A DNA stretch of 47,099 nt from a virus, in IMG/VR virus record IMGVR_UViG_3300017613_000990, positions 1 to 47,099 of that record. One strand, 5' to 3'. The notes under the pieces are model-generated. The model was not told where the DNA came from. It saw nothing but the letters and a program-made list of their open reading frames with translations, and searched no databases. A program made the position numbers and the translations under genes. Positions 12,389 to 20,147 of this stretch are shown here, one piece after another. Position 1 is the stretch's first letter. Each line of letters opens with the position of its first letter.

Positions 12389-12739
12389 ATGGAAATGAAC
12401 CCGCAGAAAATCATTAACGGGATGGCCGCAAAAAACAGGCTGCTGTCCGACAAGAACGATGAATACGTGAGTTTAGTTGAAAGCTATGCCGGTGCCGAAA
12501 AGGATTACAAAACTGCACTGGCTACAGCTATTTTGCGCCTGAAGGCAGACGGGCATCCAGTGACATTAATCGTCAAGCTCGCTGAAGGTGATAAGAACGT
12601 TGCCGATTTGCGGCTAAAAATGATTATCGCTGAAGGCGTGAAAAAAGCATGCAGAGAATCTATGCGCAATGCTGCCGGCGCAATTGATACATATCGGAGT
12701 ATGCTCACTTGGTTGCGGTCTGAAAAGGAAAATCCATGA
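12389..12739 (+). CDS. Helical phage protein of recombination/replication region (116 aa)
   Basis: A long charged helical protein with ADGHPVTLIVKLAEGDKN in the middle and AIDTYRSMLTWLRSEKE at the end. This pattern is widespread in small phage proteins next to recombinases. No biochemical role is known to me. Its N-terminus is duplicated in the 36-aa frame at 11696. Confidence 0.65.
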   Translation: MEMNPQKIINGMAAKNRLLSDKNDEYVSLVESYAGAEKDYKTALATAILRLKADGHPVTLIVKLAEGDKNVADLRLKMIIAEGVKKACRESMRNAAGAIDTYRSMLTWLRSEKENP

Positions 12740-13011
12740 CCCACGGCCCGAAAAAACCTAAGATCCGGCTTCGCAAGGGCAGTCCTGCATACATCGCCCT
12801 TCAAGAGGCTGTTTGGCTTCGTGACAGAAACCGGTGTTATTGTTGCGGAACATGGAACAAAGCACCACCGCACCACGACCCGCATGTGGGCCAAGGTGGC
12901 CAGGATAGGATGGAAGACATGCACACTGTGTGCTTCCATTGCCACACCCTGATACATGATAAGTACGGTTCGATGGAGAAAACTAAAGAGGCTATGCAAA
13001 AAAAAGTTTGA
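12736..13011 (+). CDS. HNH nuclease-type protein (91 aa)
   Basis: A compact HNH/zinc-finger fold: CYCC near residue 34, PHHDPH at 45-50, and CFHCHTLIHD at 66-75. The histidine and second CxxC pair are placed as in HNH endonucleases that nick DNA or assist packaging or recombination. It overlaps the preceding stop by 4 nt and ends 2 nt from the convergent lipoprotein gene. Confidence 0.75.
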   Translation: MTHGPKKPKIRLRKGSPAYIALQEAVWLRDRNRCYCCGTWNKAPPHHDPHVGQGGQDRMEDMHTVCFHCHTLIHDKYGSMEKTKEAMQKKV

Positions 13012-13013
13012 TT

Positions 13014-13259
13014 TCAATCGTCGCGGAATAATCTGTTTTCATCATCAACGCCCATAGTTTGATCTGTTTTCACGGATACTTTAGCCTCAGATTGGCTCGT
13101 TGACAATTCATCAATTCCCTTGTCGCCTATACCCTTGACAGATAAAGACGGCTTTGCTTCGGCATTTGCCTCGGCTGCCTGGGTAACATAAACGTTCGTC
13201 GTGCTCTTGCCATCACAACACAGGATCCCCAGGCTCAATAACAGGATCACCAGTCTCAT
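13014..13259 (-). CDS. Small lipoprotein, spanin-like candidate (81 aa)
   Basis: A hydrophobic signal segment ends in a lipobox-like LSLGILC (or ILCC), so the mature protein would be lipidated in the outer membrane. The rest is polar and Ser/Asp-rich. It overlaps the next gene in another frame and follows membrane-protein genes, as an outer-membrane spanin subunit (Rz1-type) would. That role is inference. Confidence 0.55.
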   Translation of the reverse strand: MRLVILLLSLGILCCDGKSTTNVYVTQAAEANAEAKPSLSVKGIGDKGIDELSTSQSEAKVSVKTDQTMGVDDENRLFRDD

Positions 13260-13422
13260 CGTTCACCGCCTCTCTCTCTTTGCTTTCGAGATACTCCCAC
13301 AACGGTCTGTCTATATTACGGCACAGCACAGGCGTATTGTCTAAATACCGGATGGCCTGATCACAAACTGTATGATGCAGCCGGTAACTACTTTTCGTTC
13401 TTTTGTAGATGTGAACGTTCAT
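13213..13422 (-). CDS. Hypothetical protein in membrane cassette (69 aa)
   Basis: Overlaps both neighbours (35 and 47 nt). Basic N-terminus, two Cys, an acidic end (VIEPGDPVL). No membrane segment. The ribosome-binding site is weak, so the start is uncertain. Confidence 0.45.
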   Translation of the reverse strand: MNVHIYKRTKSSYRLHHTVCDQAIRYLDNTPVLCRNIDRPLWEYLESKEREAVNDETGDPVIEPGDPVL

Positions 13423-13741
13423 TTTGATGCCGAGTAACTGCTCTATATGTCATGTGAGCGCATATTGCAAATTTCCCAATTAGAATCACATAACTTTTTG
13501 CCGACCAAATCCAAGTACTGAGAAATTCCCGGCCCGCCGCAGGGTCAACATTCCACAAATATCGAGCATACAGCGCCGGGATTTCTCTGCATATCCCACC
13601 ATAGAATAGAATCATAATATAAATAAAGACATAGTTTCTATATTTTTTAGACCGTACCAATTCCCATGTGAAAATAGTTGCGCCAAAAACACTAACACAA
13701 AGCAGAGCCAAATACGTAAGAAAAGTATTGTCATTCCACAT
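13388..13741 (-). CDS. Multi-pass membrane protein, holin-like candidate (117 aa)
   Basis: Three hydrophobic segments at about residues 7-28 (FLTYLALLCVSVFGATIF), 36-52 and 80-100, with a basic C-terminal tail. Size and topology suit a holin, but no endolysin is seen nearby. The start follows AAGGTGAACC. Confidence 0.55.
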   Translation of the reverse strand: MWNDNTFLTYLALLCVSVFGATIFTWELVRSKKYRNYVFIYIMILFYGGICREIPALYARYLWNVDPAAGREFLSTWIWSAKSYVILIGKFAICAHMTYRAVTRHQNERSHLQKNEK

Positions 13742-13934
13742 GGTTCACCTTTTTGCAAACACATTCAAGTTTGATTTCTTCTTCATCATTCTTCGCGTCC
13801 AGGAACCATTGATTCTCTCCGTTCAAGATCGACTTTGTTTCCTCTATGACACGTTTGGTTTCTTTTGCTTGTGCATCAATTTTCTTTTCCGCATCTACAA
13901 GGAATTTAAAATATTTTAAGGGATTAAGAATCAT
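13731..13934 (-). CDS. Small coiled-coil protein (67 aa)
   Basis: Heptad-like charged region (EKKIDAQAKETKRVIEETKS) and a Cys pair near the end (CVCKK). It lies between two membrane-protein genes and overlaps both. Possibly part of a lysis or membrane complex. Confidence 0.5.
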   Translation of the reverse strand: MILNPLKYFKFLVDAEKKIDAQAKETKRVIEETKSILNGENQWFLDAKNDEEEIKLECVCKKVNHVE

Positions 13935-14175
13935 TGCTCTTTCTCCCTGAAATTATTGAATGAGTTGCCGTTACGATCCTTGATATACTTTTTACACTGG
14001 CAGATATGTCATAGATCAGTTCGCCGTGATCAACCTTTTTCGAGATAACGTCATGTTGCTTCAACGCGATTTTAATAACTCCCCAAATCACAACCCCACA
14101 AAACATCAATATCAAAGCGATGGGTATCCACTGCTCAGGTATCGCGTCAAGGGCTTTTGGGATGTCCTCAGTCAT
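13924..14175 (-). CDS. Single-pass membrane protein (83 aa)
   Basis: One transmembrane helix at residues about 17-37 (IPIALILMFCGVVIWGVIKIA), followed by an amphipathic helical tail. The start overlaps the upstream stop (ATGA). The N-out/C-in architecture is compatible with a small holin or an inner-membrane spanin; the evidence does not separate them. Confidence 0.5.
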   Translation of the reverse strand: MTEDIPKALDAIPEQWIPIALILMFCGVVIWGVIKIALKQHDVISKKVDHGELIYDISASVKSISRIVTATHSIISGRKSNDS

Positions 14176-14519
14176 TCTAAAATTCCAGAAGTTACGATAA
14201 TTTCAATTAGCTCAAGTAAATCTTCATCGTCCCGTAAAATATCTTTAATGTACGATGGCTTTTTTGGGTGCCATTCCGGTTCTGTCCAGCCACCGCCGCC
14301 TGTCCTGGTGACAACCGGTGTTACTTTCCCTCCTTTGAACCAAGGCAAAGCAGTCTGAAAGCCTACCGTGCCGTGCTGTACGCCTATCCTCAAGGGTAAC
14401 GGCGCATGCCCCTTGGACACGATATGGGGTACGCTGATACCAAGTATCGGGTGCCCTCGTTGGACACGGTGCGGTACGTTTAACCTGAATACCGGATGTA
14501 CTGATGAATGACCTATCAT
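14172..14519 (-). CDS. Hypothetical virion-region protein (115 aa)
   Basis: The first half repeats a VPH/SKGH-type motif, possibly short beta strands; the middle has TRTGGGGWTEPEWHP and the end is an acidic helix. No clear ribosome-binding site. It follows the 166-aa structural-type gene and is probably part of it functionally. Unknown. Confidence 0.5.
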   Translation of the reverse strand: MIGHSSVHPVFRLNVPHRVQRGHPILGISVPHIVSKGHAPLPLRIGVQHGTVGFQTALPWFKGGKVTPVVTRTGGGGWTEPEWHPKKPSYIKDILRDDEDLLELIEIIVTSGILE

Positions 14520-14522
14520 TTA

Positions 14523-15023
14523 TCATGTCGGATCTGAGCTTATAATTGGGTCCGCGTTTGAGTCGCCGGCCACCACCGCTGTCCATGCCGATGTTGCATC
14601 GTCTTCCTCTGTGACCGTCAACGTTGTGCCTGCCACGCTCCATTTATTTCTCAAGAAACGTAAGGCGTTAAGAACCGATCTTGCAGCTTCCCCGGTTACG
14701 CTGGTCCAGTCTCGGGTTAGCAGGGCATCGGCCCAATCGGATAAATCGTAAGCGGTAAATGAATACGGGATACCACCTGTGTCCGAATTAACCGTTGCAG
14801 ATATCCACACGGTATAGGATTTCCCATTCTCAAAACCATTAGCCGCGGTACAAGCTATCTTTTTACGGTAAGCGCCTGTTGTATTGGCATCATCTATCTT
14901 TTCCATGTTCCCGGTCAGAATAGCAGTGTCGGAATCGTCCTCATAAACCCTGTATGTGGGCCACTCAGCGGCATCTGTTGAGACACCAGTATCGGGGTCA
15001 TGAGTAGCTATGCTGAACGTCAA
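14523..15023 (-). CDS. Phage structural-type protein with Ig-like N-terminus (166 aa)
   Basis: Beta-rich N-terminal part (SIATHDPDTG, then TYRVYEDDSDT and YTVWISATVN), then SVLNALRFLRNKWS and TTLTVTEEDDATSAWTA, a combination I associate with phage-encoded virion or host-attachment proteins. The annotated start is TTG without a good ribosome-binding site; the frame is open upstream (see finding), so the true N-terminus is uncertain. Confidence 0.55.
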   Translation of the reverse strand: MTFSIATHDPDTGVSTDAAEWPTYRVYEDDSDTAILTGNMEKIDDANTTGAYRKKIACTAANGFENGKSYTVWISATVNSDTGGIPYSFTAYDLSDWADALLTRDWTSVTGEAARSVLNALRFLRNKWSVAGTTLTVTEEDDATSAWTAVVAGDSNADPIISSDPT

Positions 15024-15122
15024 ATTATTTCCAATTATTACAAAGTCTGGGCAACCGATGACGCACCTCCCTCTACATCCCTGTAGACAATTATTTTTGC
15101 ATGTTTTCTGGCATTACAAGAC

Positions 15123-15308
15123 CTACACTACACAATCTTTATTATTAGTTGGCATATCTTCCCACGGTCTATGACCAACACTCGGCAAGTTATCCCTCAA
15201 AATTGACTCAACATACATACTCGAAGACATATTCGCCTTCAATGCTACCCATTTAACTGTATTCCATATATTCTCATCAAGATAAATTGTTGTTCTTTTT
15301 TTCGCCAT
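15123..15308 (-). CDS. Ribbon-helix-helix (CopG/Arc-type) regulator (61 aa)
   Basis: A basic beta-strand start (KKRTTIYLDENIW) followed by two helices and the turn MSSSMYVES is the classical RHH DNA-binding fold, acting as a dimer. It has its own promoter, with ATCA/TGAT and GTAAC/GTTAC repeats between -10 and ATG, so it is probably autoregulated. It lies inside the late block and may tune the flanking glycan or membrane genes. Confidence 0.75.
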   Translation of the reverse strand: MAKKRTTIYLDENIWNTVKWVALKANMSSSMYVESILRDNLPSVGHRPWEDMPTNNKDCVV

Positions 15309-15347
15309 AGTAACACCTCCATATTTTATTAGTTTATCATTATGGTG

Positions 15348-15376
15348 ATGTTACTACCGTTATGTTGTTATGTCAA
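15348..15376 (-). promoter_or_regulatory. Promoter of the ribbon-helix-helix regulator
   Basis: Minus-strand TTGACA (15371-15376), a 17-bp spacer and TAACAT (15348-15353). Just downstream, ATCATTATGGTGAT (plus strand, 15336-15349) is an inverted repeat suitable as operator. A GGAGG ribosome-binding site precedes the ATG at 15308. Confidence 0.65.
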
Positions 15377-15582
15377 CCAGATTCCTCGTTAAATTCACCG
15401 CAAAATTCGTCGGCGTCTGTTACTGGTTGAACTGCAAAATAAAATTTGTCTATCTTATGCACACCGGGCCGTCTACGTCTGCAATAGCCTGGATTATTTT
15501 TCTCTAACTCAATCGGTATTATCTTGACCGATGGGTGTACGGTATCCCACCAGGTGCATCTATGACATCTATGCTTTATCAC
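15373..15582 (-). CDS. Cys-rich zinc-binding-type protein (69 aa)
   Basis: CHRC near the N-terminus, a middle Cys (GYCRRRRPG) and a late FCGEF resemble a small phage family with C-x2-C, YCRR and WCGEF motifs; such proteins probably bind one zinc. It overlaps the next gene by 14 nt. Confidence 0.6.
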   Translation of the reverse strand: MIKHRCHRCTWWDTVHPSVKIIPIELEKNNPGYCRRRRPGVHKIDKFYFAVQPVTDADEFCGEFNEESG

Positions 15583-15769
15583 GATAATTCTTTAGCTTTT
15601 CCTGCATCGCCTTTGCCATTGCCATTGCCAATCTGCATTTTTCCTTAATCCCTGTGTCTTCTGTCATGCCATATATATCCCTCAAGGTTTGGCAAATTGT
15701 ATGGTGCCTTGCCCACCTTGTTTTGAGCATCTCATTTTCGCTTACGGGCTGTCTTCTTTTATATGACAT
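15569..15769 (-). CDS. Small helical hypothetical protein (66 aa)
   Basis: Basic, Ala/Met/Lys-rich, predicted all-helical (CRLAMAMAKAMQEKL). Translationally overlapped with the large glycosyltransferase upstream (28 nt). Unknown. Confidence 0.55.
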   Translation of the reverse strand: MSYKRRQPVSENEMLKTRWARHHTICQTLRDIYGMTEDTGIKEKCRLAMAMAKAMQEKLKNYRDKA

Positions 15770-17352
15770 AGAATATCCTGAACTCTGTTTTCAGTGACAC
15801 CCCATCCTGGCACTTCGTTAGCTTCCGTCCACCCCTTTGTGTATCGTTTATTCCTGAATTGTTTTTGTTTCCACCGGCTCGGAGTTAAATTTGTGTCATG
15901 CCTGATATCAACATTCGGATTTTTTGATTCCCATTTTTTAGATTTGTAATCGTCAACCCGTTCAGCCCGGCTGTGTGTTCCAGGTTCAAATCCCATTTTT
16001 CGTGAAAACCCGTTCTCTTCAACTAACCTTACCCGCTTTTTGTAGTGTTTTAACAACAGCTTGCGGTACGCACACAACCCGCTCGTTTGTCTGCAATCGT
16101 CCACTTTCAAGGCATGGCCGTCTTTAGCCCGGACCTTCCAGACATTGACATTATAGTAAAAGGTATCTTCTCTGTCTGGAATAAATTCATAATGTGATGG
16201 ATGATATAAAACATCATGTTCTGCAAAAAAAACGATATCGGTATCTATTGACTTTAGCCCCTCAAGGATTTGTTTGAACATGGACAATGCTGATGATTCT
16301 AAGTCTAAACAGATATTTTCCCCAAATGATATTGGTTTTTGAGATACGGAAACAATTTTATGCCCATTTGAGGCGTTCTTAATCTGTTGTTGAACAGCCC
16401 CGGTTATTAGATCATCACATTTGTTATTGGTGTAATACAAGATGCCCCTTGTCGGCTCATCCCATGTGGGCACTGGCGCAAATTTATCTAACAACCACTG
16501 GAGGTTATGTTTTGCTTTCGGCCATGTGTTACCCACCCATAGTTTCTTGGAATGCTCTCTTGCTCGTTTTACCTGTTGCCCTGACATTGGATACGGAAAC
16601 CCAAAGCCTTTCCCGGTTCTGAACATATGAGCAAACCATGTTTTCCTGTTTGTAACCTGGCGGCCATCGGAAAGCCATGTTTTGCAGGCAATCTCCGTTC
16701 CTACTTGGCCCCAGCTTCCATGCCTTTCGTCCAGCCCATCTATATCCCAATATCTTTCACGGTGCATAAAAAAACAGGCACCAAGGCTTGACATGGTATC
16801 TACAATATCGCCTTTAGCTTCAGGCCGTTTTTTAAATGCTCGCCAATATTGGAACTTCAGGTCTTTGTCAAAATAATAAAATTCAGACCTTGGATTTTTC
16901 TTTGCCTCCCAGATAATGACCTGTTTTATGTACCGGCTTCCACAATTAGCGCACCGCTCCGGTTTTATTCCCTGGTAAACACGCTTTTTACATCTCCGAC
17001 ATACCCAATCAAACGCATGGAGATTATACATGGTTGGAATAACGGTCCAATCATATTCACAATCCGCCATTAATTTAACGTCAAATCCATCATCAACGGC
17101 GCAGTGTGCGTCTAACTTCATAATATATTTAGCTTGAGATAACTTTACGCCTTCATTCACTGCCGCCCGTTGGCCTATGGACTCTTCATGATGGATAATC
17201 GAAATTCTTTTGTCCTTGGGTATATCGGCATGATACCCATCAAGGATAACAATAATTTCCGTATTACCCTTGATGTTCGACAAAACATTATCAATGGTGG
17301 TTTGCAGAAATTCTTCTTCTCTTGATGCTATGATAATATCGAGATCCGGCAT
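15742..17352 (-). CDS. Two-domain GT2-type glycosyltransferase (536 aa)
   Basis: The N-terminal half is a GT-A fold: DIIIASREEEF start, and MKLDAHCAVDDGF (Asp81-Cys84), the nucleotide-sugar/metal DxD-like region. A zinc ribbon is inserted at residues 118-137 (CRRC and CANC). The C-terminal half, from about residue 290, has a second nucleotide-sugar-like region ending VFFAEHDVLYH. The closest relative here is the 315-aa gene at 19200, which shares DAHC and KTWxAH elements. It overlaps the GT29-like gene by 25 nt, in the same coupled chain. Confidence 0.75.
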   Translation of the reverse strand: MPDLDIIIASREEEFLQTTIDNVLSNIKGNTEIIVILDGYHADIPKDKRISIIHHEESIGQRAAVNEGVKLSQAKYIMKLDAHCAVDDGFDVKLMADCEYDWTVIPTMYNLHAFDWVCRRCKKRVYQGIKPERCANCGSRYIKQVIIWEAKKNPRSEFYYFDKDLKFQYWRAFKKRPEAKGDIVDTMSSLGACFFMHRERYWDIDGLDERHGSWGQVGTEIACKTWLSDGRQVTNRKTWFAHMFRTGKGFGFPYPMSGQQVKRAREHSKKLWVGNTWPKAKHNLQWLLDKFAPVPTWDEPTRGILYYTNNKCDDLITGAVQQQIKNASNGHKIVSVSQKPISFGENICLDLESSALSMFKQILEGLKSIDTDIVFFAEHDVLYHPSHYEFIPDREDTFYYNVNVWKVRAKDGHALKVDDCRQTSGLCAYRKLLLKHYKKRVRLVEENGFSRKMGFEPGTHSRAERVDDYKSKKWESKNPNVDIRHDTNLTPSRWKQKQFRNKRYTKGWTEANEVPGWGVTENRVQDILCHIKEDSP

Positions 17353-17855
17353 TTGTGCGTCTCTGCTGCTTCGTTTATCACTTGTTTTTCAGCCCGGTGA
17401 TCGTGGCAATGATACGTTCTTTTTCCCAACATGACCTTGTCCATCCCGGCTAAATACAATTCGGTTAGTTTGAAAGTTTCCAAAGCCATAAAGATTGCTG
17501 CTGTTCCTTTTGTGGGAAAGTCCACATTTGGATGTGGTCTTAACGGCTTCGCTATTTCTCTGTATTTGTTGAGCCATTTTTCAATGCAGCCGTTTATAAA
17601 AATTTTATGTGTTTTGATATCTGCAATGCCTTTCCACTTCCCATTTGTTTCATATAACCATAATTCTTTCGTGTTTGTTAAATCGTATTCTTTCAAGCAA
17701 TCGGTTTCCAACGCAATTGCCAGTACATAATCCATCCTGAACCCAAAGTCTTTATCTATCCGCCCATTTGTCAGTCTTATAACCGGATAATGACTGTCAA
17801 TTTTCTCCCCAAGCCCTCGCCCCCCATAACTTCCGCCTTTACCAACAACTATCAT
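17328..17855 (-). CDS. GT29-like sialyltransferase-type protein (175 aa)
   Basis: The N-terminus VVGKGGSYGGRGLGEKIDSH followed by VIRLTNG matches the L-motif logic of GT29 sialyltransferases (VVGNG.S, then ID.H, then ViR.N). This binds CMP-sialic acid. Later elements are FPTKGTAAIFMALE and ELYLAGMDKVM. It is only 175 aa, shorter than classical enzymes, and similar folds also occur in DUF115-type proteins. NeuA and NeuB are encoded in the same block, which supports a CMP-nonulosonate donor. Starts by ATGA overlap. Confidence 0.55.
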   Translation of the reverse strand: MIVVGKGGSYGGRGLGEKIDSHYPVIRLTNGRIDKDFGFRMDYVLAIALETDCLKEYDLTNTKELWLYETNGKWKGIADIKTHKIFINGCIEKWLNKYREIAKPLRPHPNVDFPTKGTAAIFMALETFKLTELYLAGMDKVMLGKRTYHCHDHRAEKQVINEAAETHKCRISILS

Positions 17856-18637
17856 TCCAAAACCTTATATTGTTCTGCGATATGGTCTATATGGTATCTT
17901 TCGGACTGAGCCAATGCCTTGCTTGCCATTGTGTTGTAATATACATTGTCTTTCAACCGGCTACAATTTTCAACAATTTCTTGTGTTGACTTAACTGGCA
18001 CAAAACACCCGCTGAACTCTCTAACATAACTTTTTTCTGGATACGCTACGGTCGGTATCCCAAAAGACCCGGCATTACATAACTTTAACGGGGTTTTTAA
18101 AGACGATAAGTAATATTCCGGCCTGAATGCAACCTGAATATCAATGGATTTATAAAAAGCAATTACGTCCCCCCGGCCAATGAATTTTGTCTTTGCTTTA
18201 AATTTTAAACCTTTCCCAGTAAGTGCTGTTTTTAACTTTATCGGTTGTAACTCTTTAAGTCCGTTCTTTGAACCAATATATCCTACTGTTGTTATTTCCC
18301 GTTCCGGCCTTTGTCCTTGCTCGTAATTGCAATGGTGCTGCTGTACCAATTTTATGTCTGTTCGTTTCAATTCTTCAGATAAATATTCTTGAGCGACTTT
18401 AGACGCTGCGATAACCCCTATTTTGGGATGTCTTTTTACCCAAGAGACAAGCCCGTACCCATCAAGAACGTCTATATATGATTGTTTGGGGAAATTCTCT
18501 GGTGGTTGTGTTTTTACATAAATGCACACATTGTTTTCATGCCCATTGACAGGGTTTTTTCCAGCACCGATGTAGTCAGCAACTTGCATTCCCCGAATTA
18601 TCCCAGACCCCACTTTTTTAGAATAAAAGAAAATCAT
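17852..18637 (-). CDS. GT-B type glycosyltransferase (261 aa)
   Basis: Contains TVGYIGSKNGLKEL in the middle and YYLSSLKTPLKLCNAGSFGI further on, the pattern of the C-terminal nucleotide-sugar domain of GT4-like enzymes (KxxE-type loop replaced by LKTPLKL.NA.SFGIP). The N-terminal acceptor domain is short. Starts right after the upstream stop (TAAATG), so it is coupled. Confidence 0.7.
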   Translation of the reverse strand: MIFFYSKKVGSGIIRGMQVADYIGAGKNPVNGHENNVCIYVKTQPPENFPKQSYIDVLDGYGLVSWVKRHPKIGVIAASKVAQEYLSEELKRTDIKLVQQHHCNYEQGQRPEREITTVGYIGSKNGLKELQPIKLKTALTGKGLKFKAKTKFIGRGDVIAFYKSIDIQVAFRPEYYLSSLKTPLKLCNAGSFGIPTVAYPEKSYVREFSGCFVPVKSTQEIVENCSRLKDNVYYNTMASKALAQSERYHIDHIAEQYKVLE

Positions 18638-19222
18638 TTATTTCTTTACCCACAAGAAACTTGGATCTTTGTCCCTTGTTATATACCATAACGTTATGTA
18701 GTGAGCATAGGTATAGGCGTCCACCGCATTGACAACACCCTGCTGGTAAGCATGGGCATAGTCGTGCCCTGAAACTATCCCTCCATGACGAACCTTACGC
18801 GACCAGCATATGATATCCATCATTACATCGTCAAAACTGTGCATTGCATCAATATACACAAAGTCTAATGAGTTGTCCTCAACATCATTCAATGCCTCCA
18901 TGCTGGTCTTGTGTATAATGGTTGCATTATATGGTTTTAGTTTTTTAATTGCTATCACATGCCTTTTGTTTGCTATTTCTTGAGTTGTGCCTTTTCTGTA
19001 TGGACCCCAATAATCAATAGACAATAATTTAAGATTAGGATTTGCCTTGCATAAAATCTCTGAAAATACCCCCTCTCTAACTCCGACTTCAGCACCGTAA
19101 TTATACCCTATTTCTCCAAGAAACTCCGCCAGGGTATTCCGAGAACCTCTCCACGCTCTAAATGGCAAGTGATCACCTCGGTGGATATGGAACTTTTTTC
19201 TAATTGCTCTGTTTACGTCCAT
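18638..19222 (-). CDS. Class I SAM methyltransferase of glycan cassette (194 aa)
   Basis: Motif I GAEVGVREG (residues 43-51), an acidic strand end SIDYWGPY, and DFVYIDAMHSFDDVMMD (motif for the Methyltransf_24 type). In glycan clusters this family O-methylates sugars. Embedded between two glycosyltransferases with overlapping starts, so sugar capping is the likely job. Confidence 0.7.
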   Translation of the reverse strand: MDVNRAIRKKFHIHRGDHLPFRAWRGSRNTLAEFLGEIGYNYGAEVGVREGVFSEILCKANPNLKLLSIDYWGPYRKGTTQEIANKRHVIAIKKLKPYNATIIHKTSMEALNDVEDNSLDFVYIDAMHSFDDVMMDIICWSRKVRHGGIVSGHDYAHAYQQGVVNAVDAYTYAHYITLWYITRDKDPSFLWVKK

Positions 19223-20147
19223 GTAGCCTCTTTTTCTTTACCCAAGGGTGTTCATAATTTTCAAAGTATTTCGGATTATCCCAATCTTTCGGCCAACCTT
19301 CCAGTGGGCCGAATTTTTTAATCAGCCATTTTAAGTCTTTTGTTTGCTTGTACCATTTGTTGTGCATCCACATATCCATGCAAAACAATTCTCCCTCTGC
19401 CTTCAACCTTGCAGATAAACCATAATCTATTTTATGTTTCGGTCCTTTATGCAGATGAGCGTACCATGTTTTTTTGTTCCGTATTACCCGGCCCCCGGAA
19501 AGCCATGTTTTAAATCCTATTTCCTGGGCTTCCTGAAAAAACTCATTGTATTTATCCGACTCTAACCCATCTATTGAATAATAATGATCTTTGTGCATAA
19601 ACCAGCATGAACCTTGAAAGGACAATAAATCATCTATGAGAATTTTTTTTCTTTCCCTCTCTTTGTGCCAAAAACTTCCGGTTAATCCATGTTCTCCCCG
19701 CCACTTTATACCATGAAAACCAGTTCCATATATCTTGTTGTTATCATATGGATATGTGAGATATAGATAATCTACCGGCCCTCTAAACCGTTCCCATTTT
19801 TCTACGTCTAAGCTATATCGGCTAGGTATAGACACCCAATGCTTGTCACAATCGGCCTTAAGAATTTCATCAAACCCTTTGCCTACCATACAGTGAGCAT
19901 CTATTTTCATTAGATACTTACCAGAAGATATTCTCACCCCTGCATTTATCAGACTTCTCATGCCAACAACAGAACCCATTCGGACGGCAATTAAATCTTT
20001 GTGGTTTCTTAGTTCCGGGTCTTCCTTGTAATCAGCCATCACTGCAATGACTTCTATCTCACCAGTAGCATTTTTAATCAAACTGTCCACGGTTTTTGAT
20101 AAAAACGGTTCGTTTCTCGCCGGAATTATAATCGAAACCTTATCCAT
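19200..20147 (-). CDS. GT2 (GT-A) glycosyltransferase (315 aa)
   Basis: SIIIPARNEPFL start, then MKIDAHCMVGKGF (Asp83-Cys86) as the DxD-like element and FQGSCWFMHKDHYY and KTWYAHLHKG in the acceptor half. The start overlaps the last 8 nt of the Ser-Pro-repeat gene, so the enzyme is made by ribosomes finishing that protein. This is the strongest link between the repeat protein and the glycan cassette. Confidence 0.8.
   Translation of the reverse strand: MDKVSIIIPARNEPFLSKTVDSLIKNATGEIEVIAVMADYKEDPELRNHKDLIAVRMGSVVGMRSLINAGVRISSGKYLMKIDAHCMVGKGFDEILKADCDKHWVSIPSRYSLDVEKWERFRGPVDYLYLTYPYDNNKIYGTGFHGIKWRGEHGLTGSFWHKERERKKILIDDLLSFQGSCWFMHKDHYYSIDGLESDKYNEFFQEAQEIGFKTWLSGGRVIRNKKTWYAHLHKGPKHKIDYGLSARLKAEGELFCMDMWMHNKWYKQTKDLKWLIKKFGPLEGWPKDWDNPKYFENYEHPWVKKKRLHGRKQSN

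Noticed and set aside
13014-14175. Complete lysis cassette
   Set aside because: Membrane and lipoprotein genes fit holin/spanin roles, but no endolysin motif was found here or elsewhere in the window, so I only list candidates.
15975-16000. tRNA-like T-arm (GGTTCAAATCC)
   Set aside because: Lies within the glycosyltransferase coding sequence with no matching acceptor or anticodon arms.
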